Shown piece by piece: positions 1 to 11,300 of a DNA stretch of 64,000 bases; the first letter of the stretch is position 1; each line of letters starts with the position of its first letter. This DNA comes from Dasyornis broadbenti. Taxonomy: Eukaryota > Chordata > Aves > Passeriformes > Dasyornithidae. The stretch is taken from contig VZRN01005169.1 of NCBI GenBank assembly GCA_013397935.1, positions 1,522,584 through 1,586,583 on the forward strand. Reading direction: 5' to 3'. A program made the position numbers and the translations under genes. The notes under the pieces are model-generated. The model made no database searches and was not told where the DNA came from. It saw only the letters and a list, made by a program, of their open reading frames with translations.

Positions 1-2564
1 CAAAATGCAATAATACCGAATAACCCAAACATAATAGTAATTACCCAGCAAAATTGGTGGTCAAATGCAAGAAATTGTGTTCAGTGTGTTCGTGTGTGCA
101 AAATAATGTGTGGAGAGAGTGGGTTATGTCAGATATGCCGCTAAACACTAAGTACTTCTAAAGTTCTTGCCTCAAAAACTAGATAGGGGCTTCCATGTCA
201 ACAGTTTATTTGCTAGAATTGTAGTCATGGTCATCTTAAAATTACTGAAGAATTTCTGGAAATTTTCTGGAAAAAAAACTTGCTGCAGAGGCTGTATTCC
301 CAACACTGGATTGTGGGGAGGTTTTCCTAACTAGTCTTGTGGCTGTTTGGTGGATAATGCACAGAATCCCAATTTCAGATTCCTTCTTCTCTTCAGCACA
401 TCTTAAGACTTGCTTTTTTGTTGGGGTTCTGTTGGTGTTTTCTGATGCTGCTGATCTACGTGTACTGTGCAGAGGAGCAAGGACAGCTGTTACACATCCC
501 AGTTCCTGCCTGGATGACTGGCCTGGAATGTCACCCTACTCCTTACTGGCCTTTTGCTTTAGTAAGTGGTCCGTGCAAACTTGGGACCTTTGAAGAGAGA
601 GACTGAAAACAGAATACTTATCAGCCTGATGAGCAGAGAACTGAGATGCTACAAGTAAAGCGGAGTGAGAAATTTACTTGGCATGTCCCCTACTCATCCA
701 GTCTGCTCACTGCCTGTGGTTTTGAGACAGGTAGCTGTGTCTTGCATTTTGCTGTTGTTAAAAACTAAAGCCAGTGGTTGATCTTTGATGATATAGCTCA
801 GAATCTAGAAAATCCATTTCCTTAAAATATTATGTGAATGCATGAAAAATTATCATTTGTTCCCAATGTTTTACTTATAATCCTGCCTTCTCTCCTGCCG
901 TTTTCTCTGGTAGGAGAAACTAGAGGCCTTAACAGTTGTGACTTTGTTTTGTTAATGTGGTAGTAAAGAGCTTTAAAATCAAATATGTTTCAAAGTCAAA
1001 GGGACAATAAAAAAACCTCTGTAATACCTACTTCATTTGCAAAGAGAATGTTAAATATGACCTTTCAAGTAACACAATAACCATGTGTCGTCTAAGCAGC
1101 AGTGGTTCTGCTCTTCAGCCATTGGTGACATCAGTCCACGAGACACTGACTTAAATAAATAATCCTCTCTTCACCAGGCATGCAGAAGGTATAGCAGATC
1201 AGCTGAGCAGAAAGAGTTTCAGTTCATGTAACAAATTATAGGCTGAACTATAAATAGTGGCTGGAATAATTCAATATGTTCATAAAGGGATGAACTTTGC
1301 TTGAGGCTAGGAAAAATTTTCACTCTTTGAGCTCTAGCGAAGCACATGAGATTTGAAAAACAAGGGTGTTTTCCTTATTCTTTCTCACATCTTATGTGGT
1401 AAGTGAACCACAATATACAGAATAAAGAATCAGCCTCCTCCTTCTCCTGAGCATCCAGTGGAAAGCCAGGCATTATTCGTCCCTGCTCTTTATGGAAAGC
1501 CTGGCCATCTTCTCAGAGCTATGCAAAACTCACAGTTAAAGACAGTTTTTATCTGGAAGTGTATTGGAAGAATGCACCAGCTTTCCATGCTCACATTCTT
1601 GAAACATGGAAGGAAGGGTTGCAGGAACAGTTCCTGACTCTTGTTTTCTGTCTTCACTGGACTGGATAAAGTGGTTAATGCTAGAGGAACAAATTTCTAA
1701 AGAAAATGAGCAGCCTGTGTGTTACAAGACTCACTTCACCTGACACTGCCATGGTTTCTCTGCAGTCAGACTTCTCCTGAAATGAGTGTTCTTTAGAAAC
1801 GGAACTGAAGGGAACATTGCAGCAACAACAACAGTAATGATGTTGTAGATTACAGATTATAATTGCGGTGATGGCTTGGTTTTGGAAAATGGCATATTTG
1901 AGACATGCTTCTGCTCTTAAATAGAGCGGAAGGGAGACTCAGAGAAAGCGATGGTCCCAGGTATACACCAGGTATATACAAATTACAGGACTTTAGACAT
2001 TCTGTTTGTGATGAGCCTTCATAATATATAGCTAAGAGAGCTTTGCCTTGAAGGAATCTCTTCATACTGTACACATACTGTAAATGAATCCATATATTTG
2101 ATTACATTATCCCAAACTGTCATATGCTTAATTGCAAAATACAGTTTTCATTCAGTACTCTTGCAGAGCTGTCTATAGGCTGCTTCTCTACTTTATTTCT
2201 GTTGTAACTTCACAAAGTGAATTAATGAGAAAATATTAACATACTGGTGGTGTGTATGTGCATTTTTGATGCTTCAGTTTACCTCTTCCCCTGATCTTGA
2301 CTGCTGAAGAATACCTCAAGAAATAGGTGAGGCCTCTGGGAACTTCACACTGTTTTCCCATTAGAACTCTTGTGCTTAAACCTAATAAAAAAGAGAGAAT
2401 GGGGAGTAGAGGTTAGGAATGTATGACCATGAGGAACTGGAAAAAGGTGGAAGAATTGTCAGACTGAGAGCAGAAATGTGCCAAGCTCTACCATATTTGA
2501 GTAATAGTTCAGAGGTAATGAAGTATGACATAATAAAATGAGCCCATGGATAGCTCCCTAAGAT

Positions 2565-2950
2565 CGTAGAATCACAGAATCAAAGTGACCTTAATGATCA
2601 TGGAGTTCCAGCTCCCTGCCATGGTCAGGGACACCTTCCACTAGACCACGTTCCTCAGAGCCACAGCCCACCTGCCAGGGATGGGGCAGCCACAGTTTCT
2701 CTGGGCAACCTGTGCCAGGGTCTCACCACTCCCACAGGGAAGAATTTCTTCCTTATGTGGGATGTTTTCTTGTTGCCCTTGATGTCCCTGGCCAGATTTA
2801 ATCTCACCAGGGCATTGTCTCTCTAAACTGATCCCTGGCTACTCGAACAGTCTCTCTGTACTTCTCCAAACTGCCTGCCCTTGCTTACCTCCCTGTAGGC
2901 TTCCTTTTTGCGTTTGACAGTGTCCAGGCACTCCTGTACATTCATAAAGG
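2565..2950 (-). mobile_element. CR1 LINE, 3' end fragment
   Basis: The sequence starts with the reverse complement of the CR1 terminal repeat (GTAGAATCACAGAATC). It continues with the well-known avian CR1 3' UTR text, including GGACACCTTCCACTAGACCA, GGGATGGGGCAGCCACAG and TCTCTGGGCAACCTGTGCCA. The element is therefore inserted antisense to USP6NL. It is 5'-truncated, as usual for CR1; similarity becomes weak after about 2900 and the end is approximate. Confidence 0.85.
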
Positions 2951-4028
2951 CTTTTGGGTGCTTTTGTCTGACTTGCTCTTTGTGTATAAAACTCCTGGAT
3001 TCCTGTGTGATTATTTAGGCATCTCTTTCAGTGGATGCTCTTCATGGTTCTTACAGATACCACTCTCTGAAGTGTGTAACTGCCCTTGTGTCTTTGCATG
3101 ATTGATATTTGTCAAAACAAAGCTTTCATCTCCCTATCAGTCATTTCTTATGCAGGAAGTGTCACAGAGCAGCAAAGTTTGTGTTTCAGGGTGGTCTTTC
3201 TCTGCTTTATGCTTTTATTTCCTATTTGTATTCTACTGCTTAGTGGTTCAGGGTACAATCAACCACCCACAGATAGTAAATCCTTCCTGGCTTAGTATGA
3301 TCATAACTTTCAGGAAAGATTAAATAAAACTGTTTTATGCTGTATTCCCATTTGAGTATTTCCACCAAAGTATTTCTGTCTTTCCCTGTCTGCCTTCATC
3401 TATCTGTGATTGAAGTTGCCTAAATTGAAGGAGAAAGGAAGAAGAGAAACAATCAGGGTAGCTGCCATTTCCAGCTGTTCTGGCAGTCACACAGAGTGTA
3501 ATAATCAAGTCTCCAGTTCGTTTGGAATCTGAACACAGAGCTTTAATGAAGAACCCTCTTTGCATTTCTGAGATATTTGAATGAGATGGAGCAACTCTTC
3601 TGTTTGCACTTTTTCTTCCTTTTATGCAACCCACAGAAGCTGAAGAACCTCTAAAGGCAGCAGCCTTTATAAATATATTTTCTTTTCATTATAAATATAC
3701 TTTCTTGTGAGACCTCAGATTTTAATTCTTATGCTTCTCATCACTGATTCTTTTTGAGGTGGCAGAGTCCCTCTGCTACTGTGCAGCTCTTCCTGACACA
3801 GCTGAGAAAGTTTTATTTTCAAGAAAACAAGTTTTACATCTTGCAGGAGCAGTGATGCCAGTTGCCACTCTTCAGGCCAGTACTGTGTGTCAGTTGCTTC
3901 ATTTCTTGTCCAGAAACCAGTTGGGTTTATGAGCTCGAGAGTTTGGGGCTGGGCAAAGAGGGGGAGGCTGTATCTTTACCATGTGTTTTTGCATATAAGA
4001 CATTATGGACTACATTGAGATGATAGCG

Positions 4029-4048
4029 AATTTGGAGTACTCCAAATT
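4029..4048. repeat. Perfect 20-bp palindrome
   Basis: AATTTGGAGTACTCCAAATT equals its own reverse complement over all 20 bases, with no spacer. It ends 7 bases before a T18 run (4056-4073). No known element is recognised at this place. Confidence 0.9.
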
Positions 4049-4055
4049 TGAGAGG

Positions 4056-4142
4056 TTTTTTTTTTTTTTTTTTGGTTGGTTGGGTGCTGGTTTTTTTTTT
4101 TAAATTTTTTTTTATTTACTTTTTTTTTGTTTTGTTTTTTTC
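4056..4142. repeat. T-rich low-complexity tract
   Basis: An uninterrupted T18 run is followed by GGTTGGTTGGG and further T runs of 7 to 11. It could be the A-tail of an antisense retroposon, but no body of such an element is recognised to the left apart from the palindrome. Confidence 0.85.
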
Positions 4143-4905
4143 TCTTCTTGCTTTATAAGGGATTTAGTTCATTCTGTATATTCAGTGTATGTACAGGTCC
4201 AATTTGGTTTTGCATGAGAAGGTCTTTTGAATTGCCAGGTGACAGGGCCTCATCTAGTGTCATTTTCTCCTACCTACTTCAGGATCAACAATCTTACTAA
4301 TAATTGCAAGAGTTTGACTGCTGTCCTTGGCTGAATATCAGCTTAGAGTGATACAGAATTTAAGCCTGTATTTTTATGTATCCTGTGTTTCTATAGTTAT
4401 GTATATCAAGGATCACTTTCTTTTTTCTATGTCCTGTGCTGATGGAAACATCCCAGATCCCATAATCCCATTTGTTGAACTGTGCATATTTGTGTTTTGT
4501 TTTGAGCAATTATCTTAAGAAAGCCTTAATCCTCAACAAATTATTTAAAATTACTCAATATTTCATCTTCCCAGAAGCAGAAAGTAACTTCCTCAATTTT
4601 CTTCTTTCTGTTTTAATTATTAATTCAGAGAGAGCAGAAAAATAGATGAGTGTATAGATCCAACCAGTATTTCTCAGCAGATTTTTAACCTGGAATTACA
4701 TAAGGACATAAAAGACAGCAGAGGGCACTAGCATGGTGCTTATGGTAAAGACATTCAGCTGGCTAATAATCAGTGTGCTCATTTATATTTTCTTTAACTG
4801 TTTGGTGACTGAATGATTATCAGAAATGAATTTTGCAGTGTGTGTGGGTTTCCCTCTCCCTAAGATGCAGCACAGCAATGTCATTTTCACAAAACTGCAG
4901 CATTG

Positions 4906-5745
4906 CACAGGGTCACAGAAAGGTTGGGGTTGGAAGGGGCCTCTAGAGGTCCCTTGGTCCAGCCCCCTGCTCGAGCAAGGCTACCTACAGCTGCCCAGGA
5001 CCATGTCCTGATGGCTTTTGAGTATTTCCAGGAATGGAGACACAACAACCTGACAGGGTGACCTGTGCCAGCGCTCTGTCACCCTCACAGCGAAGAGGTG
5101 TTTCCCTGATGTTCAGAGGGAATCTCCAATGTTTGTTTGTGCCCATTGCTTCTGGTCGTGTCACTGGGCACCACTGAACAGAGCCTGGCTCTGTCCCTTT
5201 TGCATCCTCCCTTCAGGGTGGTGCAAAATACAAATTGGTAAGATCCCCCTGAGTCTTCTCTGCTCAGCTGAACAGTCCTAGCTCTTTCAGCATCTCTTCA
5301 TCTCTGTAGCCCTTTGCAATATGTCCACATCTGTCTTGAGGAGCCCAGAACTGGGCTCACCAGTGCTGAGTAGAGGGAAAGGATCACCTCCGTCAACATG
5401 CTGGGAATACTTTTGTCTAATACAACTCAGGATACCATTGGTCATTTTTGCTTCAAGGGCACTGTGCTAGCTCCTGCTCAACCTGGTGTCCACTAGGGCC
5501 CCCAGGTCCTTTTCTTCTGAGTTCTTTCCAGCTGGTGACCACTTGAATGTTCTGGTGCCTGAGGTTGTTCCTTTTCGGGTGCAGGACTTTGTACCTCTCC
5601 TTGTTGAACTCTGTGAGGTTCCTGTCAGCCCATTTTTCCAGCTTGTTGACATCACTCTGGATGGCAGCACAATCTTCTGGTGTATCAGCCATTCCTCTCA
5701 GTTCTCCATTGTATGTGAAACTTTTCATGCTTTTTTCCATGTTCT
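4906..5745 (-). mobile_element. CR1 LINE fragment with end of reverse-transcriptase ORF
   Basis: The left part (from 4906) is the antisense CR1 3' region: GGTTGGGGTTGGAAGGGGCC, then CCCTGATGTTCAGAGGGAAT. The right part, read on the minus strand from about 5740 to 5453, encodes a decayed version of the end of the CR1 ORF2 protein, with ADTPEDCAAIQ, LEKWADRNL, FNKERYKVLHPKRNN and a corrupted form of the EKDLG-LVD motif. The element is truncated and carries frameshifts, so it is not active. It lies antisense in a USP6NL intron. Confidence 0.88.
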
Positions 5746-7572
5746 TCTTTGTGCAGTGGAGCCTGTGTCATGAAAGGTTCTGTTCCTGAGTGGCATTTCT
5801 CTCTTCTGTATCAGGTAGTGAAAGTCTTTGGTCTTGTGTTCTCCTGAGTCTCTAGGCAGGATCTAGTAATGACTTGGGATAACTGAGAGCTTTTTCTCTG
5901 CCTCAATAAAAGAATAGTTGGAACAGCAGAGTCAGCTGAACACAGATCTAAAATGGTTTGCAAGATGCTGTGAATGTTATTTGGGTTTATTCTGTCAGGT
6001 AGTGCAATAATTCAGAGCTTAGCTACTGAGAATGTTTTGCTTTCCTCCTGAGTTTTTTGGGCATAACTGTAGTGGGCTGATGAAACTGTTCACCTCTCTG
6101 TCCTTTCTGCTCTTTTTATTTGCAAGTACTTTTCAAACTTTTCTGTGAAAAGCACTTCCACAGTTCTCTGTCTCAGTTTTTACTTACTGCTTTAAGGGCT
6201 TGTCTAGCATTTGGCTGTTTCAATCTGGGCAGTGCAGAAGATGGGAAAACTGTAAATGCCACGGATTCCTCTGAAACTGGAGGTTCTTCTCCTTCAGTTT
6301 TATTTTCAAAAAAATCCAACCTTGAGTAGCTCCACACTTTGTATGGATGGTTTAATTGTTTTAATTCTATTTGGCTAAGAAACTATTCTTATAAAGGCCT
6401 TTATATCCACCTGACCTTCTCCCAGAATATTAATTTATATAACAAGAGTAGTCTTGAGAATTTATTCTTCAACCAGTTGTCTTCATTAATAACGTTTTGT
6501 TCTTGGAGACATTTGAAAATGGGTTAAAAAATTACAGTCAGCTGACAAAAACATTTGTTGCGTAGTTTCTCTATTGCTGTACATGGGTGTGAGGAATAGA
6601 GCTGAAGACATAGATCACTGCGGGTTTTTTTTTCCTTATTTTTCTTCCAAATTTCCAGAAAAAGATATTGCAAATTAGGCTAATTCTGCTTTCCAGTAGA
6701 CAGACTAATCTGTTCCTAGGATGACTCCACTGCAGTTGGTGGTGTTTGGCTTTCAAAAGACTGAATTTTCTTCTCTTCCACAAGCATTTACCCTTGTGTT
6801 TGGTTTGACACACACTGAAATTCTGTGTGACCTGAGCTCAAGGTATCCATCTGTAGAGAAGGCTGCACTGTAGCTCTGTGTGTTGTTCTTCATCTTTACA
6901 GAAGAAACTATACTGACACAGCTGTGTTCACACTACAAGTGTTGCTGCATTAACATCCTTAGTATTAAGGCAGCAAAGTTTTCTTCATAAAGCACAACAT
7001 TTTTTTTGTGGACAGCCTCCAGGATGGCTGCTGTATCTTATACAAGTTTATATTTTTAATTTGAAATAGGAACAAGGGAAAAAACTCATAACCTTACTTG
7101 TGAAAGAGTTACAGATTGTGCAATCCAGACACAAATCCTTGTTGGCAATAAAGATACCTTTTAAGAGCCAATATATTCCAAATGGCAGGAGGTTTGGAAA
7201 TATACTGCAACGAGAGGTTCATTAATTTTCCAAAACTGGAGATGTGAAATATGTGAAAAGAAAAACAATCCTATCTTTGAGGAGGACATTTATTTTAAAA
7301 TATTTCTTACTGCAAACATAACTTTCATAAAAATGTTTAAATGAAGTAGTAGCTTTGTCAACTGAAATTTTTAAGGTCTAACTTTCATTGTAGGATAAAC
7401 ACAAATAAAGAATTGGAGAGTGCTTGTGTGTGTTTTGTTCTCTTTTAAATCTAGTTGTCTCCCTGTGTAATCATTAAAATAATGGTAAAAACGTAACTTC
7501 AGAAAGGTTCATTTTCTTTGTCAGTTATCTTTTTTATTTTCCTTGTCTTAGATATGTGTCTGAAAGATAACA

Positions 7573-7619
7573 CTTTTTTGTGTTTTTTGTTTGGTTTTTG
7601 TTTTGGTTTTTTTTTTTTT
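7573..7619. repeat. T/G-rich low-complexity tract
   Basis: Runs of T interrupted by single or paired G, ending in T12. Simple repeat with no associated element recognised. Confidence 0.8.
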
Positions 7620-8256
7620 GGCAAATGTTTTAAAATGCATTTAGGAAACTGATTCTTAGTTTAGAAAGAGAATCTGAGATCTGTTAGCTTTAGAAATGGC
7701 ACATTTTGGGATTTTTTGTGATATAACAGTTTGTTTCGTTGCAGTCATACATTTAAGCACAGTGTTGCAAAAAATCAGTTGTGTTTGGTTTTTTACTGAA
7801 AATTTTTAAAGCTTTGTGATTTTGCTGCTTGACTTTTACTGTTTCTGTTTATAGACTGTAATTACAGTGAGTTATTTGTGGCTTGTCCTGAAAAAAGTGT
7901 TGCTAAGAATCCGATTTTTGGCGTCTGAATTACAGAATTTGCTCGGCAAAGGTGATACAATTCCGATAGACTTCCTCCATGCAAAAATCCTGGCTTGACA
8001 ACATCTCCTGGGATAGTTTGGCCTATATGTCCATTTTGTTCCTGTGCCTCTGGATTCTGTTGAGAGGTCCCAAATGGCATTGCTGGAGACATTCTGTCCC
8101 TCAAAACACACTGGAACACTGTTCCCAGCAGGTCATCCCCTTTCCTATGGCAGTTGGTGTAGTTGCATTTTTCTCTTTAACATGTTGTGCATCACTATTC
8201 CTTTTATTCAGAGCATTGTAGATTGTGCTGCATTTTTATCGTTTCTTGTTTTGCAG

Positions 8257-8364
8257 TTTCATAGGAGAATTTATAAAGGGATCCCACTGCAGTTCCGAGG
8301 ACAAGTCTGGTGTTTGCTGCTTGATGTTCCTAAGATGAAAGAAGAAATGAAAGACTTTTATAAT
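8257..8364 (+). CDS. USP6NL: USP6NL exon, start of TBC domain
   Basis: This 108-nt exon encodes 36 whole codons (phase 0 at both ends), beginning FHRRIYKGIPLQFRGQVW and ending KMKEEMKDFYN. It is the first helix block of the TBC domain, where the R-x-x-x-(K/R)-G-(I/V)-P and R-G-x-x-W motifs mark the family. It is preceded by a pyrimidine-rich tract and TTGCAG, and followed by the donor GTGAGT. It is the most upstream USP6NL exon I could find. The preceding exon of the human gene (the WLKMLKGWEKY region) has no visible counterpart in bases 1-8256. Confidence 0.96.
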
Positions 8365-11300
8365 GTGAGTTTGTAGAATTTCCACTAAATAGTAATAAAA
8401 AAAATCAGATACTAAAACTACAGGCTTTATTAAGCTTTTGCTGATATGCAGTGTTAAAAAAATGTTAGAAAATACATTGCACTCTATTGCTTTTTTATTT
8501 AGGAAAAAGGCTGCATATTCAAAAGCTGAGCTGAGACTGAGTCTGAGTAGATGAGGAATCATATGAAAGCAGATTGGTGTTGGTATTTGTGTTGTCTAAA
8601 TTTTGGTGTCTGTTACCTTTCTCATATTTCTCGCTCTTTAGTCTAACAGGCTGCTTTGCTCTTTCTAGCTATTATATTTTGTTTAAGTTCCTAAGTGAGA
8701 CTAGTGGGAGATCCAAAGGAGGTAAAACAGAGTTAATGTATAATGAATACTGAATAATATAGTTGTGGGAAAGAATACTGTGTAAAATTAGAAGCATTTA
8801 AAAATAGTTGAAATAATCTTCAGAAATTATTGATGTCATCCAATGCTTAATGCAAAACAAAGAACTGTTTGTAGTTCAGATACTGAAGTAGAAAGTTTCT
8901 GCCATCGTTTTCTGATTTGTTTATTTGTGATAAACTCATCTTGCTGCTCTCTATTTTCCTATTTCCTGAAGTAATATTAACACTGCACATTGCAAGTGTC
9001 ACAAACTGCATGCCCTAAATTTAGAAGGATAATACACGTTTGTCCAAGAGCTTTCAGTTCTCTTTGCAGGGGAGAGACCAGTTCTTAACCTTCTGTCCTT
9101 CCTGTTCTCTCACGCGTGAAGCTGACATGATAGCCAGGGCTCAGGGTGCTTCTTTTCCTATATTCCATCAAGTCATAGACATTGGGTCCTCATGCCACCT
9201 TAAAATTTTTCACCACCTAGATATGTTCTCTTTGCTGCTCTTCTGTCTGGGGGGACAAATCGTTCTGGGTGTTGTTGGTTTATATTATCCTGAAAGGGGC
9301 ACATAGCTGAGATTGTGGTTAGTGTTGTGTTGGTTCAATGACTTACTAATAATTCCTCAAGTGCCTAAAGCTTCTGGTTGTGTTCATCAGACTTGATGCC
9401 TGTTATTGTTGCCTGTTTGATCCCTTTTTTACTATTTTTGTCTTTACTCTTGTTTTCTTGCAACCAGAGTCCGTAGAGTTTTGCCTTTTGATTGTCTGTA
9501 GTATTCTTGAATAGTCAGATGTAATGTTTCGAAAATATCACATTGAACCCAGGGTCTTGCAAACTCAACTTTTGGGGATAGAAGTGGGAATAAATGAGTG
9601 AGTGTCAAGAGAAAATTATTTTAAGTGCAAAAAATAAGGTGTCAGTCTAAACCTGTGCAGGCTTTGTAAGTATTCAATTACAAAAATGGATTTAATTATA
9701 AAACACTAAAGCCAGTGCTAAAGTAGACATATTCTACAGCTAAATTAGATTAGAACAGAAAGGCAGAGGAAATTACTAGAGAAATGGCCATTATCTATAC
9801 TTAGATAATAACTGGCAGCTATGTAGCTATTACTTCGCTAGAGAAAAAGACAGGAAAAGTATGAAAACCACACTAAATCATTTGCTTAAAGTCTAGTCTA
9901 GAGCACTTGCATCTCAGGTTCTTGTTCCTGAGTAATAAAATTAATTTTCTGTCTTTCTGTAGTGCTGTGCCTGCCTGAGAAATGGCAATAAGAAATTTCA
10001 AATGCTGAAATAACTTTAAATATTGGTAGTGAATGATGTGTCCAAAAAATGTGTGTTATGGGATTGGTCTTTCTACATCTTTACTCTATGGCTGTTTCTG
10101 ACTCCATAGAATTTTTACATGTATATGCTTATTTTGGAAGTTAAAACTGTTAATCTTGAGAGTTACCATTCTGTATTGTTTTAAATCATGTGGTGGCAAT
10201 TACTTCAATAGAGGTGTACGGTCAAGAAGGTTTCTGCTATTTTAGAGTTCACAATTTTAAACTTAATTTCTGTTCTTTACCATATTCCTAGAAATTGAAG
10301 CGTCAAGCACGAGGGTCTTCACCAGATATCCGGCAAATTGACCTTGATGTAAACCGGACGTACAGAGACCACATTATGTTTCGGGACAGATACGGTGTAA
10401 AGTAAGTAAACTTTCATCTTGCCAGAGATTTTAGCCTTCCTTTGGATTTTTTTATTCTTATTCTCCTACTGTCTAATTCAGAACCAAATAAAGCAGTGTT
10501 TTTGTATATGAGCATTTAATTATTTACAACTGTAGGCCATAATGCTTTTGGATTTCTTCAAAATGTTTTGTTATTTTTTGCTGCCACTAGATGACGAATA
10601 TTAGGTAGCTGTCATCTCTAAAAATGCTTATTAGTGAAAAAAGTGGGGATACAAACATCAGTATTGTTGCTCGCTTGCAGCATCAGCACCCTGCTGAGAA
10701 GAAGAGGGTATTTTTTCCTTTCTGTCTCTGTATTAGTTCAGTTTTTAATCTCCTTTTCTTGCCAAGGCAGATTTTTATGGTAGTCTGCTGTTCTCAAAAA
10801 GCAGTACTCAGAGCTCTGGACTTTAACGTGATAATGAAAGAAACATATTCTTACATTATTATTGTAGGTACTTTGTGGAAAAGTTCTAAATCAGGAGAAT
10901 TTCTCTGATAGCTGTAAGGAAGAAGCACAGAGCGGACATTCCCAAGCTGAGACTGTTCTGTGCAGCCAGTGCAGTTCAGATCCATTTGTGCAGGGCTGTC
11001 AGTGCCTGTGCTGCTCAGGCCTCTCTTCATTCTGTGCACACAGAATGATGCCAGTAGAAGCTCATTACTTCATCACTTTGGGGTTAACACAAGCAGAGCC
11101 AGCTCCTGTCCCTGTGGCTGTTGTAACCGTGCTCTCAGAGTCCACAGGAAAGCCTTTGGCTGCCTAAAGCAATTTCACACTTGGAATAGATCTCGGAATT
11201 ACTGTACATATATTATGCATTTCCAGCAATGCCTCACTGAAAAATTCAGAAATCATTTCACATAGCAGTGAAGTCCCCTGGGTAAGTCAATAGCTTGTTT

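Larger units (their letters stand above)
1..8256 (+). other. USP6NL: USP6NL intron (upstream part), no exon found
   Basis: No USP6NL exon upstream of the one at 8257 could be recognised here. Open frames are short and resemble nothing known. The stretch holds two antisense CR1 fragments (2565-2950 and 4906-5745), a 20-bp palindrome with a T-rich tract (4029-4142), a T-rich run at 7573-7619, and otherwise unremarkable AT-rich sequence. It is assigned to an intron because the first exon found begins with a splice acceptor, well inside the protein. Confidence 0.8.

Noticed and set aside
5453..5740. 95-residue minus open frame as an independent gene
   Set aside because: Its text is the decayed end of CR1 reverse transcriptase, so it belongs to the LINE fragment.
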